Under the pieces are notes generated by a model. It was not told the origin of the DNA, did no database searches, and saw only the letters and a list, made by a program, of their open reading frames with translations. DNA of 62,929 bases from an uncultured Flavobacteriaceae bacterium. GTDB lineage: Bacteria; Bacteroidota; Bacteroidia; Flavobacteriales; Flavobacteriaceae. Shown here one piece after another: positions 54,651 through 62,929 of this stretch. The DNA lies in assembly GCA_938009735.1 (NCBI GenBank), contig CALLIG010000060.1:1-62929 (forward strand), read 5' to 3'. The position numbers were made by a program, and so were the translations under genes. Numbering within the stretch: the stretch's first letter is position 1; every line of letters begins with the position of its first letter.

Positions 54651-54706
54651 ATCACATTTTTGTTACGGGTTTTGAAATTAGCTTAATACAAGTTAGTGTC
54701 TATCTA

Positions 54707-54738
54707 CGATGAAATGCGTGATAAGTCCGATGAAATGC
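54707..54738. repeat. Short direct repeat CGATGAAATGC upstream of the GH3-beta-lactamase gene
   Basis: CGATGAAATGC occurs at 54707-54717 and 54728-54738, 21 bp apart (two helical turns), 45-75 nt before the ATG of the next gene. It could be a tandem regulator site; no TAnnTTTG element is visible near it. Confidence 0.4.
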
Positions 54739-54782
54739 AATAAATTAGCGTGATTTTAGTTTACTCCATAGACCATTTTTTT

Positions 54783-57695
54783 ATGCGATTTTTTAGAGTT
54801 CTCCCTTTATTTTTACTGACAGTTATCTGCGTAAATGCGCAGAACAATCCGTTGGTGACTAAAGACAGTCTCAAGCAGAAAAAATGGGTAGATGCTAAGT
54901 ATGATGCCATGTCATTAGATCAGCGACTTGGGCAATTATTTATGGTTAGTGTTGCTTCAGATCAATCAAAGGCTAGTACCGATAAAATTAAAACCCTTAT
55001 TAAAGAAGAACATATTGGTGGGGTTATCTTTTCAACTGGAGGTCCCGTTCGTCAAGCGAAGTTGACAAATACCTATCAAGCAGCTTCTAAGATTCCACTT
55101 ATGGTGGGTATGGATGCCGAATGGGGATTAGCAATGCGCTTAGACTCAACGTATGCATTTCCGTACAACATGACTTTAGGAGCAATTAAAGATAATAGTG
55201 TTGTTGAAAAGGTTGGAAAGCAAATTGGTAAGCATGCAAAGCGTTTAGGTGTACACATTAATTTTGCTCCAGATGTAGATGTTAATACCAACCCTAGAAA
55301 CCCAATTATTGGAAGCCGTTCTTTTGGAGAAAATCGTGATAATGTTACTGAAAAGGGTATGGCGTTTATGAAGGGAATGGAGAGTGCTGGTGTATTATCT
55401 AGTGGTAAGCATTTTCCAGGACATGGAGACACGGCAACAGATTCTCACAAGGCTTTACCAATTATAAAGTTTGATAGAAGTCGCTTAGACAGTATAGAAC
55501 TATATCCTTATAAAAAATTAATTAATGCAGGTTTGAGCAGCATCATGGTTGCTCACTTAGAAGTGCCAGCTTTAGAATTGAAAGAGGGATTGCCATCATC
55601 TTTATCTGAACAAATTATTACTGCTGTACTGCAAGAAGAGATGGGCTTTAAAGGTCTCATTTTTACAGATGCACTAAACATGAAAGGTGTTACAGATACT
55701 GGCAAAAATGGAGATGTAGAGTTAAAGGCTTTCTTGGCAGGTAATGATATGCTATTGATGCCTTTGGAGGTTGCAAAAGCTAAAGAGAAATTGGCGAAAG
55801 CATTTAAAAAAGGAAAAATCACCGAAGAACGATTAGCTAGCTCGGTGAAGAAAATATTAATGTCAAAGTATAAAGTTGGGCTTCATAAATACCGCCCAAT
55901 CAAACTTACGAATTTGTACAATGATTTAAATAGCAGAGCTGATGATTTGGTTTATGAAGAGGCCATTGAGAATGCTATAACCGTAGTTAAAAATTCTTAT
56001 TATTTATTGGGGATTAAGAAACTTGAAAATAAGAAAATTGCCTACGTGAAATTTGGCGATTCTGATCATAAACCCTTCATTGAAACATTGAATAAATATG
56101 CTAATGTTACCCAAGTCAATGGTAAAGACATTGGCACTTTAAAGAGCAAACTTAAAGAGTATAATCTTATCATTATAGGCCATCATAAGAGTAATGATAG
56201 TCCTTGGAAATCATATAGTTTTTCGAAAAAAGAAAAATTATGGTTACATGAAATATCTAAAGAACGAAGTTCAAATATAATCCTAACTGTATTTGCTAAA
56301 CCGTACGCTCTATTAGGTATTAATTCTTTCAAAAATATTGATGGCGTAGTTGTTGCGCATCAAAACAGTAAGCTGGCTCAAGAAAAAGCCGCTCAAATAA
56401 TTTTTGGAGCTATTCCTGCAAAAGGAGTATTACCTGTGAGTGCTCATGAAGATTTCCCTGTAAATAGTAATGTACAATTGAAATCTTTATTGCGTTTGGG
56501 GTATAGTTACCCAGAGCGTATGGGCTTTAATACATCCAAATTAGCGGTAGTTGACCAATTGGTGCAAGATGGTCTTGACTCATTAATGTACCCAGGGGCT
56601 CAAGTTTTAATAGCTAGAAAAGGAAAAGTTATTTATAACAAAGGCTTTGGAAAACCAACTTATGACTCTAAAGAAAAAATAACAACAGACCATGTTTATG
56701 ATTTGGCCTCAATTACAAAAATCTTAGGAACACTTCCAATAATAATGAAAATGGAAGAAGAAGGAAAGATTGCCTTAAATGATACTTTTTCAGATTTGGT
56801 GCCTGAATATGCAGATACTGAATTAAAGAATGTAACTGTATTGAAAGCGCTATCACATTATGGAAGGCTCCCGGCGTGGATTGCTTTTTATGCGAGCACT
56901 TTGGATAAAAATAAAAAACCTTCGAACGAATTTTATAGAAACAAACCTATTGATGGTTTCTCTGTTAAAGTGGCGAATAATTTATACTTAACAGATGTAT
57001 ATAAAGATTCCATATACAATCGTATTGGAAGACAAGATTTAAAATCAAACAGGTACCGATATAGTGATGTTGGTTACTATGTAATGAAAAAGTATATTGA
57101 AGATACCTATAAAAAGGGTTTAGATAAATTGGCTGACGACTTTTTATATAAGCCATTAGGGGCGACAAATACAACTTTCAATCCCTTAAAAAAGTTTCCA
57201 AAAAGTAAAATTGTTCCTTCTGAGGAAGACAAATATTATAGATATCAAACAGTTCAAGGCTATGTTCATGATATGGGCGCAGCTATGCAAGGTGGAGTAG
57301 GAGGGCATGCGGGTCTATTTAGTAATGCCAATGATGTTGCTAAGATTATGCAGATGTACCTTCAAAACGGTATTTATGGAGGTGAGCGTTTTTTAGAAGG
57401 TAGAACAGTTAAAAAATTCAATACCTGTTATTTCTGCGATAAAAAAGTAAGAAGAGGTGTTGGTTTTGATAAGCCTCAATTAAAAGATCGTGGTCCGACT
57501 TGTGGTTGTGTTTCACGTAAAAGTTTTGGTCATAGTGGCTTTACAGGAACCTACACGTGGGCTGACCCTGATAAAGAATTGGTATATGTTTTTCTTTCAA
57601 ATAGAACTTACCCGACCGCATCTAATACTCTTCTGGTTAAATCAGGATTAAGAACAAGAATTCAGCAAGCGATTTACGACGCAATTGAAAATTAG
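54783..57695 (+). CDS. GH3 beta-N-acetylglucosaminidase fused to beta-lactamase/transpeptidase-like domain, exported
   Basis: The frame opens at a GTG (54750), but ATG 54783 gives a good signal peptide (MRFFRVLPLFLLTVICVNAQ) and a 970-residue protein. The N-terminal part (about residues 35-370) is a GH3 domain with GKHFPGHGDTATDSHKALP, containing the DSH acid/base, and the nucleophile Asp in IFTDALNMKGV. After a GH3 C-domain (about 380-570) comes a class C beta-lactamase-like domain (about 590-960). It has SxxK in LASITKILG, YxN-like YSDVGYY and the third motif GHSGFTGTYTW. Such fusions are known in Bacteroidota and probably trim peptidoglycan or chitin-derived glycans in the periplasm. It is a paralogue of the cytoplasmic GH3 at 1662-3239, from which it differs by export. 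Confidence 0.92.
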   Translation: MRFFRVLPLFLLTVICVNAQNNPLVTKDSLKQKKWVDAKYDAMSLDQRLGQLFMVSVASDQSKASTDKIKTLIKEEHIGGVIFSTGGPVRQAKLTNTYQAASKIPLMVGMDAEWGLAMRLDSTYAFPYNMTLGAIKDNSVVEKVGKQIGKHAKRLGVHINFAPDVDVNTNPRNPIIGSRSFGENRDNVTEKGMAFMKGMESAGVLSSGKHFPGHGDTATDSHKALPIIKFDRSRLDSIELYPYKKLINAGLSSIMVAHLEVPALELKEGLPSSLSEQIITAVLQEEMGFKGLIFTDALNMKGVTDTGKNGDVELKAFLAGNDMLLMPLEVAKAKEKLAKAFKKGKITEERLASSVKKILMSKYKVGLHKYRPIKLTNLYNDLNSRADDLVYEEAIENAITVVKNSYYLLGIKKLENKKIAYVKFGDSDHKPFIETLNKYANVTQVNGKDIGTLKSKLKEYNLIIIGHHKSNDSPWKSYSFSKKEKLWLHEISKERSSNIILTVFAKPYALLGINSFKNIDGVVVAHQNSKLAQEKAAQIIFGAIPAKGVLPVSAHEDFPVNSNVQLKSLLRLGYSYPERMGFNTSKLAVVDQLVQDGLDSLMYPGAQVLIARKGKVIYNKGFGKPTYDSKEKITTDHVYDLASITKILGTLPIIMKMEEEGKIALNDTFSDLVPEYADTELKNVTVLKALSHYGRLPAWIAFYASTLDKNKKPSNEFYRNKPIDGFSVKVANNLYLTDVYKDSIYNRIGRQDLKSNRYRYSDVGYYVMKKYIEDTYKKGLDKLADDFLYKPLGATNTTFNPLKKFPKSKIVPSEEDKYYRYQTVQGYVHDMGAAMQGGVGGHAGLFSNANDVAKIMQMYLQNGIYGGERFLEGRTVKKFNTCYFCDKKVRRGVGFDKPQLKDRGPTCGCVSRKSFGHSGFTGTYTWADPDKELVYVFLSNRTYPTASNTLLVKSGLRTRIQQAIYDAIEN

Positions 57696-57746
57696 CATTT
57701 TAATTAACGGTGAATCAGTATAACTTAAAAACCGTTAATTAAAATG
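57696..57746. terminator. Perfect 16-bp inverted repeat after the GH3 fusion gene
   Basis: CATTTTAATTAACGGT (57696-57711) pairs perfectly with ACCGTTAATTAAAATG (57731-57746) around a 19-nt loop, starting directly after the stop codon. It is probably a transcription terminator, though A/T-rich and without a clear T run; an operator for bshA is an alternative. Confidence 0.6.
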
Positions 57747-57787
57747 TAAATAAAACACGCCTTAAACGACTTACTATTTGTTTTTAC

Positions 57788-57795
57788 TAAATTTG
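57788..57795 (+). promoter_or_regulatory. -7 promoter element of bshA (TAAATTTG), leaderless start likely
   Basis: TAAATTTG matches TAnnTTTG exactly and ends only 4 nt before the bshA ATG. Transcription would start at or very near the A of the start codon, which would make a leaderless mRNA. No -33 box lies at standard spacing. Confidence 0.55.
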
Positions 57796-57799
57796 AATA

Positions 57800-58945
57800 A
57801 TGAAGATAGCAATTGTATGTTACCCTACATTTGGTGGTAGTGGTGTAGTAGCAACCGAATTAGGAATTGCCCTTGCCAATAGGGGTCATGAAGTACATTT
57901 TGTAACGTACCGACAGCCCGTTCGACTAGGCCAGTTAAATAATAAAATATACTTCCACGAAGTAAACGTACCTGAATATCCGCTTTTTAAATATCAGCCA
58001 TATGAGTTGGCATTATCTAGTAAATTAGTTGATACGGTTAAATTACATGGTATTGAACTGTTGCATGTTCATTACGCTATACCGCATGCATATGCTGGCT
58101 ATATGGCAAAACAAATGTTAGCAGAGGAAAACATACATATTCCGATGATAACGACTTTGCATGGAACGGACATCACTTTGGTTGGTAAACATCCTTTTTA
58201 TAAGCCAGCTGTTACATTTAGTATAAATAATTCTGATGTTGTTACTTCGGTTTCAGAAAGTCTAAAACAACAAACCTTAGATCTTTTTGATATAAAAAAG
58301 GAGATTGAGGTAATTCCGAATTTTATTGATACTACTAAATACAGTAATTCATTTACAGATTGCCAACGATCTTTAATGGCAGAGGAAAATGAACGAATCG
58401 TTACGCATATCAGTAACTTCAGAAAAGTAAAGCGAATTCCTGATGTGATTCGAGTTTTTCATAAAATACAAGAGCAAATTCCAGCCAAATTAGTTTTGGT
58501 GGGTGAAGGTCCTGAAAAAGAAGGTGCTGAAAAGTTGTGCGAACAACTAGGCATTTCAGATAGAGTAATATTTCTTGGTAATAGTAATGAAATAGATCGT
58601 ATTCTTTGTTTTTCAGATTTATTCCTGTTGCCATCTGAAACAGAAAGTTTTGGTTTAGCAGCTTTGGAAGCTATGATTAATAGAGTACCTGTTATTTCAA
58701 GTAATACTGGAGGTATACCAGAGGTGAATGAGCAAGGTATATCTGGTTTTTTAAGTGAAGTTGGTGATATTGAAGAAATGGCAGTAAATGCTCTTAAAAT
58801 ACTTAGCGATGATGTGATTTTAGAAAAGTTCAAAGAAAATGCAGTAAAATCTGCTAGAAAATTTGACATCTTAAATGTATTGCCTTTATATGAAGAAGTT
58901 TATGAAAAAGCATACGCTAGTAGATTAAATAAAACATACAGCTAA
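57800..58945 (+). CDS. bshA: N-acetyl-alpha-D-glucosaminyl L-malate synthase
   Basis: BshA joins GlcNAc from UDP-GlcNAc to L-malate, the first step of bacillithiol synthesis. The 381-residue GT4 glycosyltransferase starts KIAIVCYPTFGGSGVVATEL, the BshA nucleotide-sugar loop. It then has HVHYAIPHAYAGYMAK, TTLHGTDITLVG and the C-terminal donor site LPSETESFGLAALEAM with the EX7E motif, followed by SSNTGGIPEVNEQGISGFL. It lies 104 nt after the GH3 fusion gene and is followed without spacing by a small lipoprotein gene. The deacetylase BshB and ligase BshC are not in the window. Confidence 0.96.
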   Translation: MKIAIVCYPTFGGSGVVATELGIALANRGHEVHFVTYRQPVRLGQLNNKIYFHEVNVPEYPLFKYQPYELALSSKLVDTVKLHGIELLHVHYAIPHAYAGYMAKQMLAEENIHIPMITTLHGTDITLVGKHPFYKPAVTFSINNSDVVTSVSESLKQQTLDLFDIKKEIEVIPNFIDTTKYSNSFTDCQRSLMAEENERIVTHISNFRKVKRIPDVIRVFHKIQEQIPAKLVLVGEGPEKEGAEKLCEQLGISDRVIFLGNSNEIDRILCFSDLFLLPSETESFGLAALEAMINRVPVISSNTGGIPEVNEQGISGFLSEVGDIEEMAVNALKILSDDVILEKFKENAVKSARKFDILNVLPLYEEVYEKAYASRLNKTYS

Positions 58946-59416
58946 ATGAAAATATTCTTATTCGTTATATCACTTGTTTTAGTTTCTTGTAATGGTCAAA
59001 AGAAAGCAGCTATGAGCGCAGAGGAAATAGAGCGGACTGAGACTGAGAATCTCTTAGAATTGGTTATGCAGGAGGAGCAAGGCGGATTTGAAACTGATGA
59101 AATGCTTGTTATTAGAGATGCTAAACGATTGAAGAGTTTTTTTTCAAAGATTAATAGAACAAGAAAACCTGGCCTGCCAGTTCCTGATATTGATTTTTTA
59201 AAAGATATGATAATTATTCAATGTTCCGATGGAAAAAGTCAATCGAATACTATTTCTATTTCCGTAGTTAGGGAAACAGATACTCAAATCATATTAATTT
59301 CAAATAACCCTTCAGATGCATCAGATACTGAAAAAATTAAAAGTTATGGTTCGTTCAGTATTTATAAAATGCCAGCTTCAACAAAAGAGATCCTTCTAGA
59401 TAAGCAAATAAAGTAA
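58946..59416 (+). CDS. Small lipoprotein of unknown function, coupled to bshA
   Basis: The 156-residue protein has a lipoprotein signal (MKIFLFVISLVLVSC then NGQKKA, lipobox VSC). A charged helical stretch (AEEIERTETENLLELVMQEEQGGFE, quoted in part as ERTETENLLELVMQEE) is followed by a small mixed domain with FLKDMIIIQCSDGKSQSN and SFSIYKMPASTKEIL. The second half weakly resembles PrcB-like domains; I do not recognise it firmly. Its ATG directly follows the bshA stop, so the two are co-translated. The gap of 117 nt to the next gene holds a full promoter. Confidence 0.75.
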   Translation: MKIFLFVISLVLVSCNGQKKAAMSAEEIERTETENLLELVMQEEQGGFETDEMLVIRDAKRLKSFFSKINRTRKPGLPVPDIDFLKDMIIIQCSDGKSQSNTISISVVRETDTQIILISNNPSDASDTEKIKSYGSFSIYKMPASTKEILLDKQIK

Positions 59417-59474
59417 CTAAGTATAACGTATTTTCTTACATCATAACGATAATAATAACGGTTTAAGGTAATAG

Positions 59475-59506
59475 TTTGCAGGATTTGGCAAAGCTTGATA
59501 GTTTTG
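59475..59506 (+). promoter_or_regulatory. ompA-family gene promoter: -33 TTTG and -7 TAGTTTTG
   Basis: TTTG (59475-59478) is followed after 20 nt by TAGTTTTG (59499-59506). Both elements and the spacing fit the Bacteroidota consensus. It predicts a leader of about 20 nt. This is the best complete promoter in the window. Confidence 0.75.
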
Positions 59507-59533
59507 TAGTGTAATACTCCAAATCTTACACAA

Positions 59534-60706
59534 ATGAACAAATTAGGCTTAATTATCGTCTTCTCGCTATTCCTCAACATTACCGTTAATGGTCAAGAGG
59601 AAATTCAATTAACTTCAAAAGATAGTATTGTACAAAGTTCATGGGTTTTTGGCCTTGGATACAATTTTGTTGATGACTCTGGTGATACTTTCGATGATCT
59701 AACCGCTTTTAGTGCGCAATGGAACGCTCTTGCTTACCCAAATAGGTTGAGTGCAGGACGGTATTTTAAAAGTGGATTAGGAGTGGAAGCTATCGCGACC
59801 TATAACAAGTACAAAGTCGGTAAAGTAATTGATCAAGTGATTAATACAAGTGATAAAAATTATTTGGCTATAGATGCTCGACTAAGCTATGACTTAAATA
59901 AGTTAATTGGACAAACAGCTTGGTTTGATCCATATATAGGAGTCGGTATTGGTTATACAGATGCTAATAATGAGCCAAGAAGCACTTATAATGCCGTATT
60001 AGGATTCAGAACCTGGTTTTCTGACCGGTTCGGATTAGATTTAAGTACATCTGGTAAATGGAGAACTGGTAATACAGGTACAAATCATATTCAACACGCT
60101 GCTGGTATCGTATATCAATTTGGAATTGAGAAAGAATTGTCGCGCAAAGGTGAAGCTAAGTTAGCTCTATTAGAGGCTTTGGAAAAGGAAAAGAAACGTG
60201 TTAATGATTCTATAGCTACTTCAAATGCTTTAAAAGAGGCAGAAGCATTAGCGCAACAATTAGCTAAAGAAAAAGAAACAGCAACATTAGCGGCAATTGA
60301 AAAGGATAAAGTTGATAAAGAACTTGCTAGAAAACAAAAAATTGAAAAGGCTATAAATGATTTAGGATATGTATATTTTGATTTGAATTCTTCTTTCTTA
60401 AATGCGAAGTCGAAAGCGATCTTAAATAAACTATTTGTAGTGCTCGAAGAAAATCCTGAATTAGAATTAAAGGTTACATCTCATACGGATTCTAGAGGTC
60501 AATCAAAATATAACAAATGGCTATCACAACGAAGAGTTGATCGAACAGTAGAGTTTCTTAGAGCTAAAGGGATATCTTCAAACAGGCTAATTGCAGAAGC
60601 ATTTGGTGAAGAAAATTTATTAAACGATTGTGATGACACTAAATATTGTCCTGAAGAAAAGCATCAGATTAATAGGCGCTCAGAGTTTATAATTACGAAA
60701 TTCTAA
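59534..60706 (+). CDS. OmpA-family outer-membrane protein
   Basis: The 390-residue protein has a signal peptide (LGLIIVFSLFLNITVNGQ). An eight-stranded barrel-like part follows (about residues 35-205, for example SWVFGLGYNFVDDSGDT and AWFDPYIGVGIGYTDANN), then a charged coiled coil (about 210-275). The C-terminal OmpA peptidoglycan-binding domain (about 280-390) has YVYFDLNSSFLNAKSKAIL, VTSHTDSRGQSKYNKWLSQR and NRRSEFIITKF, including the Asp and Arg that hold diaminopimelate. It anchors the outer membrane to the wall. It is monocistronic, with its own complete promoter and a terminator that reaches into the convergent HAD-like gene. Confidence 0.92.
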   Translation: MNKLGLIIVFSLFLNITVNGQEEIQLTSKDSIVQSSWVFGLGYNFVDDSGDTFDDLTAFSAQWNALAYPNRLSAGRYFKSGLGVEAIATYNKYKVGKVIDQVINTSDKNYLAIDARLSYDLNKLIGQTAWFDPYIGVGIGYTDANNEPRSTYNAVLGFRTWFSDRFGLDLSTSGKWRTGNTGTNHIQHAAGIVYQFGIEKELSRKGEAKLALLEALEKEKKRVNDSIATSNALKEAEALAQQLAKEKETATLAAIEKDKVDKELARKQKIEKAINDLGYVYFDLNSSFLNAKSKAILNKLFVVLEENPELELKVTSHTDSRGQSKYNKWLSQRRVDRTVEFLRAKGISSNRLIAEAFGEENLLNDCDDTKYCPEEKHQINRRSEFIITKF

Positions 60707-60735
60707 GTTGTAAAATAACTTAGCGAAATATAATA

Positions 60736-60783
60736 AATGGTTTTCAATTATTACCGTAATAGGTTTTTTGGAAACCATTTTTT
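60736..60783 (+). terminator. Terminator hairpin of the OmpA gene, overlapping the end of the HAD-like gene
   Basis: AATGGTTTTCAA (60736-60747) pairs with TTGGAAACCATT (60768-60779), with one G-T pair, around a 20-nt loop, and is followed by a T run. The right arm codes for the last residues of the convergent HAD-like protein on the minus strand. Confidence 0.75.
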
Positions 60784-62799
60784 CTTTACCCAGAAATTAA
60801 ATTTGATATAATAATAGGTAAGGTTTAGGGGTGATGATAACCAATATAAACCTTTGGCATGCATATAGGGTTTAATTTTAACAATGTAACGAAAAACTTT
60901 CTCTGGAGATTTAATAAATGTTTTTAGAAGCACTCTTTTTCGAGATTTTAGCTGACTGGGGCTGTATGCTAGTCCTACTTTATTTTCTCCAACATTTTGA
61001 TAGAAACCTTTTGAAAGGTCATTTATAAATTTAATTTTCTTTTGATTTGGGAAAATGCCAACTCTTAAAGCCATATCAGTCATATACTCTTGAACCATAT
61101 ATTCTGAATAGTTTATTGAGCTTAAAGTCAAGAAAAGCTTTTCAAATTCAATTAACATGTGATCTTGCACATCTTTGATATAGTTGTCAAATACAAATTT
61201 TTCGTTTTCTTCATGAAATTCTACGGTGTTGGGTATATCGTTTTCAAACTTATAGCCTAAAGTACTACCGTGCGGCGCGCCCAAAAGTTGTTCATAAAGC
61301 TGTCCGTTAGCTTTTAAGATATCGTATGATGATCCATGACTCGGGTATAGCGAAAAATTCAATCCAAATCGTTTCGTATTGGGTTCAATATTATAAATAG
61401 CTTTAAGGCCTATATAATAGCCCGTTACAGGAATTTTATTTTCGAAAAAAGCATAAATGCATTCTTGCATTGTGCCTCCCCAGCCGACATCAACCAGAGC
61501 AATTCCTTCTTTGTGTATGGGAGCATCAAATGATTTTACATATCCTTTAAATGCTTCTTTTTGTAGTAGTCTATTTGATTCGTAGTTATCAATGAATATT
61601 GAGTTCTCTCGTAATTTTTTCATCACATCTGATTCAAATATATTATTGTGAATCTGATGTGGGTCTATTGACAATTCAGCTATTATGGTGTTTTTTGTTT
61701 CTGATGAAAACAAAAACCATTGTAAAAGTTGATCAATTGACATTTGACTATGCGATGTACTAAAACTATCAAAACTTTCTTCCTCTAGAGGTTTTAAAGC
61801 AATTTGCTGAGCAGATTGCCTTGAAGCCTTTAAATAATGCGTGTTAATTTTATGGGTGTGTTCGAATTGATTTAATTCTTGATAAAAATCAAACAAGGCT
61901 TTTAAATACATTCCTTCACGAGCTAAAAAGAACAAGTCTTTTACATTATCTCGTTTCGCTTTTTTATAAAGTCGTTCAATAAAAAAATAAAAGTGTATGA
62001 TATACTCGCTAAATTGATGATCACTTTTTCTACAACTTTTTTCAATTTTCGAGCAGGCTTTACGAAAACTTTTTGCGTCGTTTCCAAGTAAGTTCTTTTT
62101 ATTCCTAAAATGGTGTGAACTATGTTTAGTATGTATGCTTTTGATGTTAAATTTGGCAGAATTGATGACATCGCTTTTTTCGTTATCGCCAATCATCATA
62201 ACATCTTCTGGCTCTGCTTTGATTTCTTCAAGAAGCGCTGGATAAATTTCTGACCCTTCTTTGCTTTTAGACAATTCACAAGAAACAAATACATCATCAA
62301 ATATTGTTAGCATGTCATGAAAATCTAATATTTTCTGCATCAATACTTTGGAAAAAAAGAAATCAGTTACGAGATATATATGATATCCCTTTTTCTTTAA
62401 TGTCACTAATGAATCAACTATTTTATTATTTTTAAACTGCACAGATGTCTCAGCAATAAAATCTGCTTGCTCAAAAATTTCTTTAAATTTTTCGTAATTA
62501 AGATGAGGTAGACAATTCATATTTAGTAGTCTACTATGAATTTCTGAGATTAGACTATCGTAGGAGATCTCTAAGGTACGTTTCTTATGAATCTGGGCTA
62601 AGTAATTTAGTGAGTCAACACGAATAGCAAAAAGTTCGTCTGCCGTTAGAAAAAGACCTAGTTCACGTACCATAAATTTACCCCATAGTTTTATGGTGTA
62701 ATTTGGGTGAACGGTTCTATGTACTAAGGTGTCAAAAAAGTCTGTAAAAATTATTTTACAAGAAGAGTTGTTCTCAATCTTTTCAATTAGGCTTTTCAA
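60751..62799 (-). CDS. Large HAD-superfamily protein (surface-polysaccharide-type) with unknown second half
   Basis: The 682-residue protein opens with a HAD hydrolase domain (about residues 1-235). Motif I is FTDFFDTLVHRT (nucleophile Asp in TDFFDT, about residues 18-30), a motif II-like segment is HIYLVTDFFFSKVL, and motif IV is MIGDNEKSDVINSAK. The remaining 450 residues have KDLFFLAREGMYLKALFDFY, ALVDVGWGGTMQECIYAFFE and HGSTLGY-type segments. These are typical of large HAD-like proteins found in capsule and O-antigen loci, where their role is unclear. The start is a TTG at 62799; no ATG or GTG is available before the upstream stop at 62838. The C-terminal KKWFPKNLLR is encoded within the terminator hairpin of the convergent OmpA gene. 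The 130 nt upstream hold nothing recognisable. Confidence 0.75.
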   Translation of the reverse strand: MKSLIEKIENNSSCKIIFTDFFDTLVHRTVHPNYTIKLWGKFMVRELGLFLTADELFAIRVDSLNYLAQIHKKRTLEISYDSLISEIHSRLLNMNCLPHLNYEKFKEIFEQADFIAETSVQFKNNKIVDSLVTLKKKGYHIYLVTDFFFSKVLMQKILDFHDMLTIFDDVFVSCELSKSKEGSEIYPALLEEIKAEPEDVMMIGDNEKSDVINSAKFNIKSIHTKHSSHHFRNKKNLLGNDAKSFRKACSKIEKSCRKSDHQFSEYIIHFYFFIERLYKKAKRDNVKDLFFLAREGMYLKALFDFYQELNQFEHTHKINTHYLKASRQSAQQIALKPLEEESFDSFSTSHSQMSIDQLLQWFLFSSETKNTIIAELSIDPHQIHNNIFESDVMKKLRENSIFIDNYESNRLLQKEAFKGYVKSFDAPIHKEGIALVDVGWGGTMQECIYAFFENKIPVTGYYIGLKAIYNIEPNTKRFGLNFSLYPSHGSSYDILKANGQLYEQLLGAPHGSTLGYKFENDIPNTVEFHEENEKFVFDNYIKDVQDHMLIEFEKLFLTLSSINYSEYMVQEYMTDMALRVGIFPNQKKIKFINDLSKGFYQNVGENKVGLAYSPSQLKSRKRVLLKTFIKSPEKVFRYIVKIKPYMHAKGLYWLSSPLNLTYYYIKFNFWVKKKWFPKNLLR

Positions 62800-62929
62800 T
62801 AGGTTAGTTTCATTGATAAACGCTAAAAATATTAATTAATTGCTAAACGAAAAGTGTAAATAATATAGGTGATCTATTATACATCCATATTACCATCTTT
62901 TCTTTAATGTTACCAATAAATTCCTTTAA

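Noticed and set aside
62800-62929. Possible gene or promoter at the right edge
   Set aside because: No start codon with a sensible frame and no TAnnTTTG element on either strand was found.

Overview
The window is a chromosomal segment of a Bacteroidota bacterium, most likely a marine Flavobacteriaceae member (Maribacter/Zobellia/Arenibacter-like, by general character only). Supporting signs are a SusC/SusD pair, a giant surface protein ending in a type B type IX secretion signal, a flavobacterial LptD and TamB, bacillithiol synthesis (BshA), low G+C, almost no Shine-Dalgarno sequences, and several promoters with the Bacteroidota -7 element TAnnTTTG. No tRNA, rRNA, CRISPR array, insertion sequence or prophage gene was seen.

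Layout. (1) 1-9759 is an amino-sugar and cell-wall-recycling block. On the minus strand, from 8000 downwards, it carries a NagB-LmbE fusion, a GHL10-type lipoprotein hydrolase, an AmpG-like permease, a NagZ-like GH3, AnmK, and a DUF4212/sodium-solute symporter pair cut by the window edge. Divergently lie a DeoR regulator and MurQ. Together these cover muropeptide import, anhydro-MurNAc cleavage and phosphorylation, MurNAc-6P etherase and GlcN-6P deamination. (2) 9764-11294 is a cytochrome c plus a PQQ-type sugar dehydrogenase. (3) 11419-19881 encodes one 2820-residue secreted SprB-like adhesin. (4) 19988-32491 is a polysaccharide-utilisation island: an esterase, a sulfatase, a frameshifted sialate O-acetylesterase, a 1.2 kaa FG-GAP/ASPIC lipoprotein, SusD and SusC, with a 473-bp regulatory gap upstream of susC. 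(5) 32965-43064 holds housekeeping genes: a THUMP-like methyltransferase, an AI-2E-type permease, DUF4159, DUF1223, RsmE, TsaD and TamB. (6) 43221-46167 is pfkA-gapA-BadF-type sugar kinase, i.e. glycolysis plus a likely amino-sugar kinase. (7) 46209-62799 holds RidA, LptD, an amidase, MlaD, an Fe-S oxidoreductase pair, a conserved 160-residue protein, a GH3-beta-lactamase fusion, BshA, a small lipoprotein, an OmpA-family protein and a large HAD-like protein.

The most interesting signal links regions 1 and 6. A perfect 16-bp palindrome lies between the -7 element and the start codon of the NagB-LmbE gene (8021-8036). A 13/16 match lies upstream of pfkA (43111-43126), where it overlaps a second perfect palindrome of LacI/GalR type. 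This suggests one regulator coordinates amino-sugar breakdown with lower glycolysis. The fusion protein has an intact zinc-deacetylase motif but lacks the usual NagB Asp of the catalytic relay. It could therefore couple deacetylation and deamination in one chain.

Limits: everything here is read by eye. Family names rest on motifs and remembered family features, not on searches. Promoters and operators are motif matches only.
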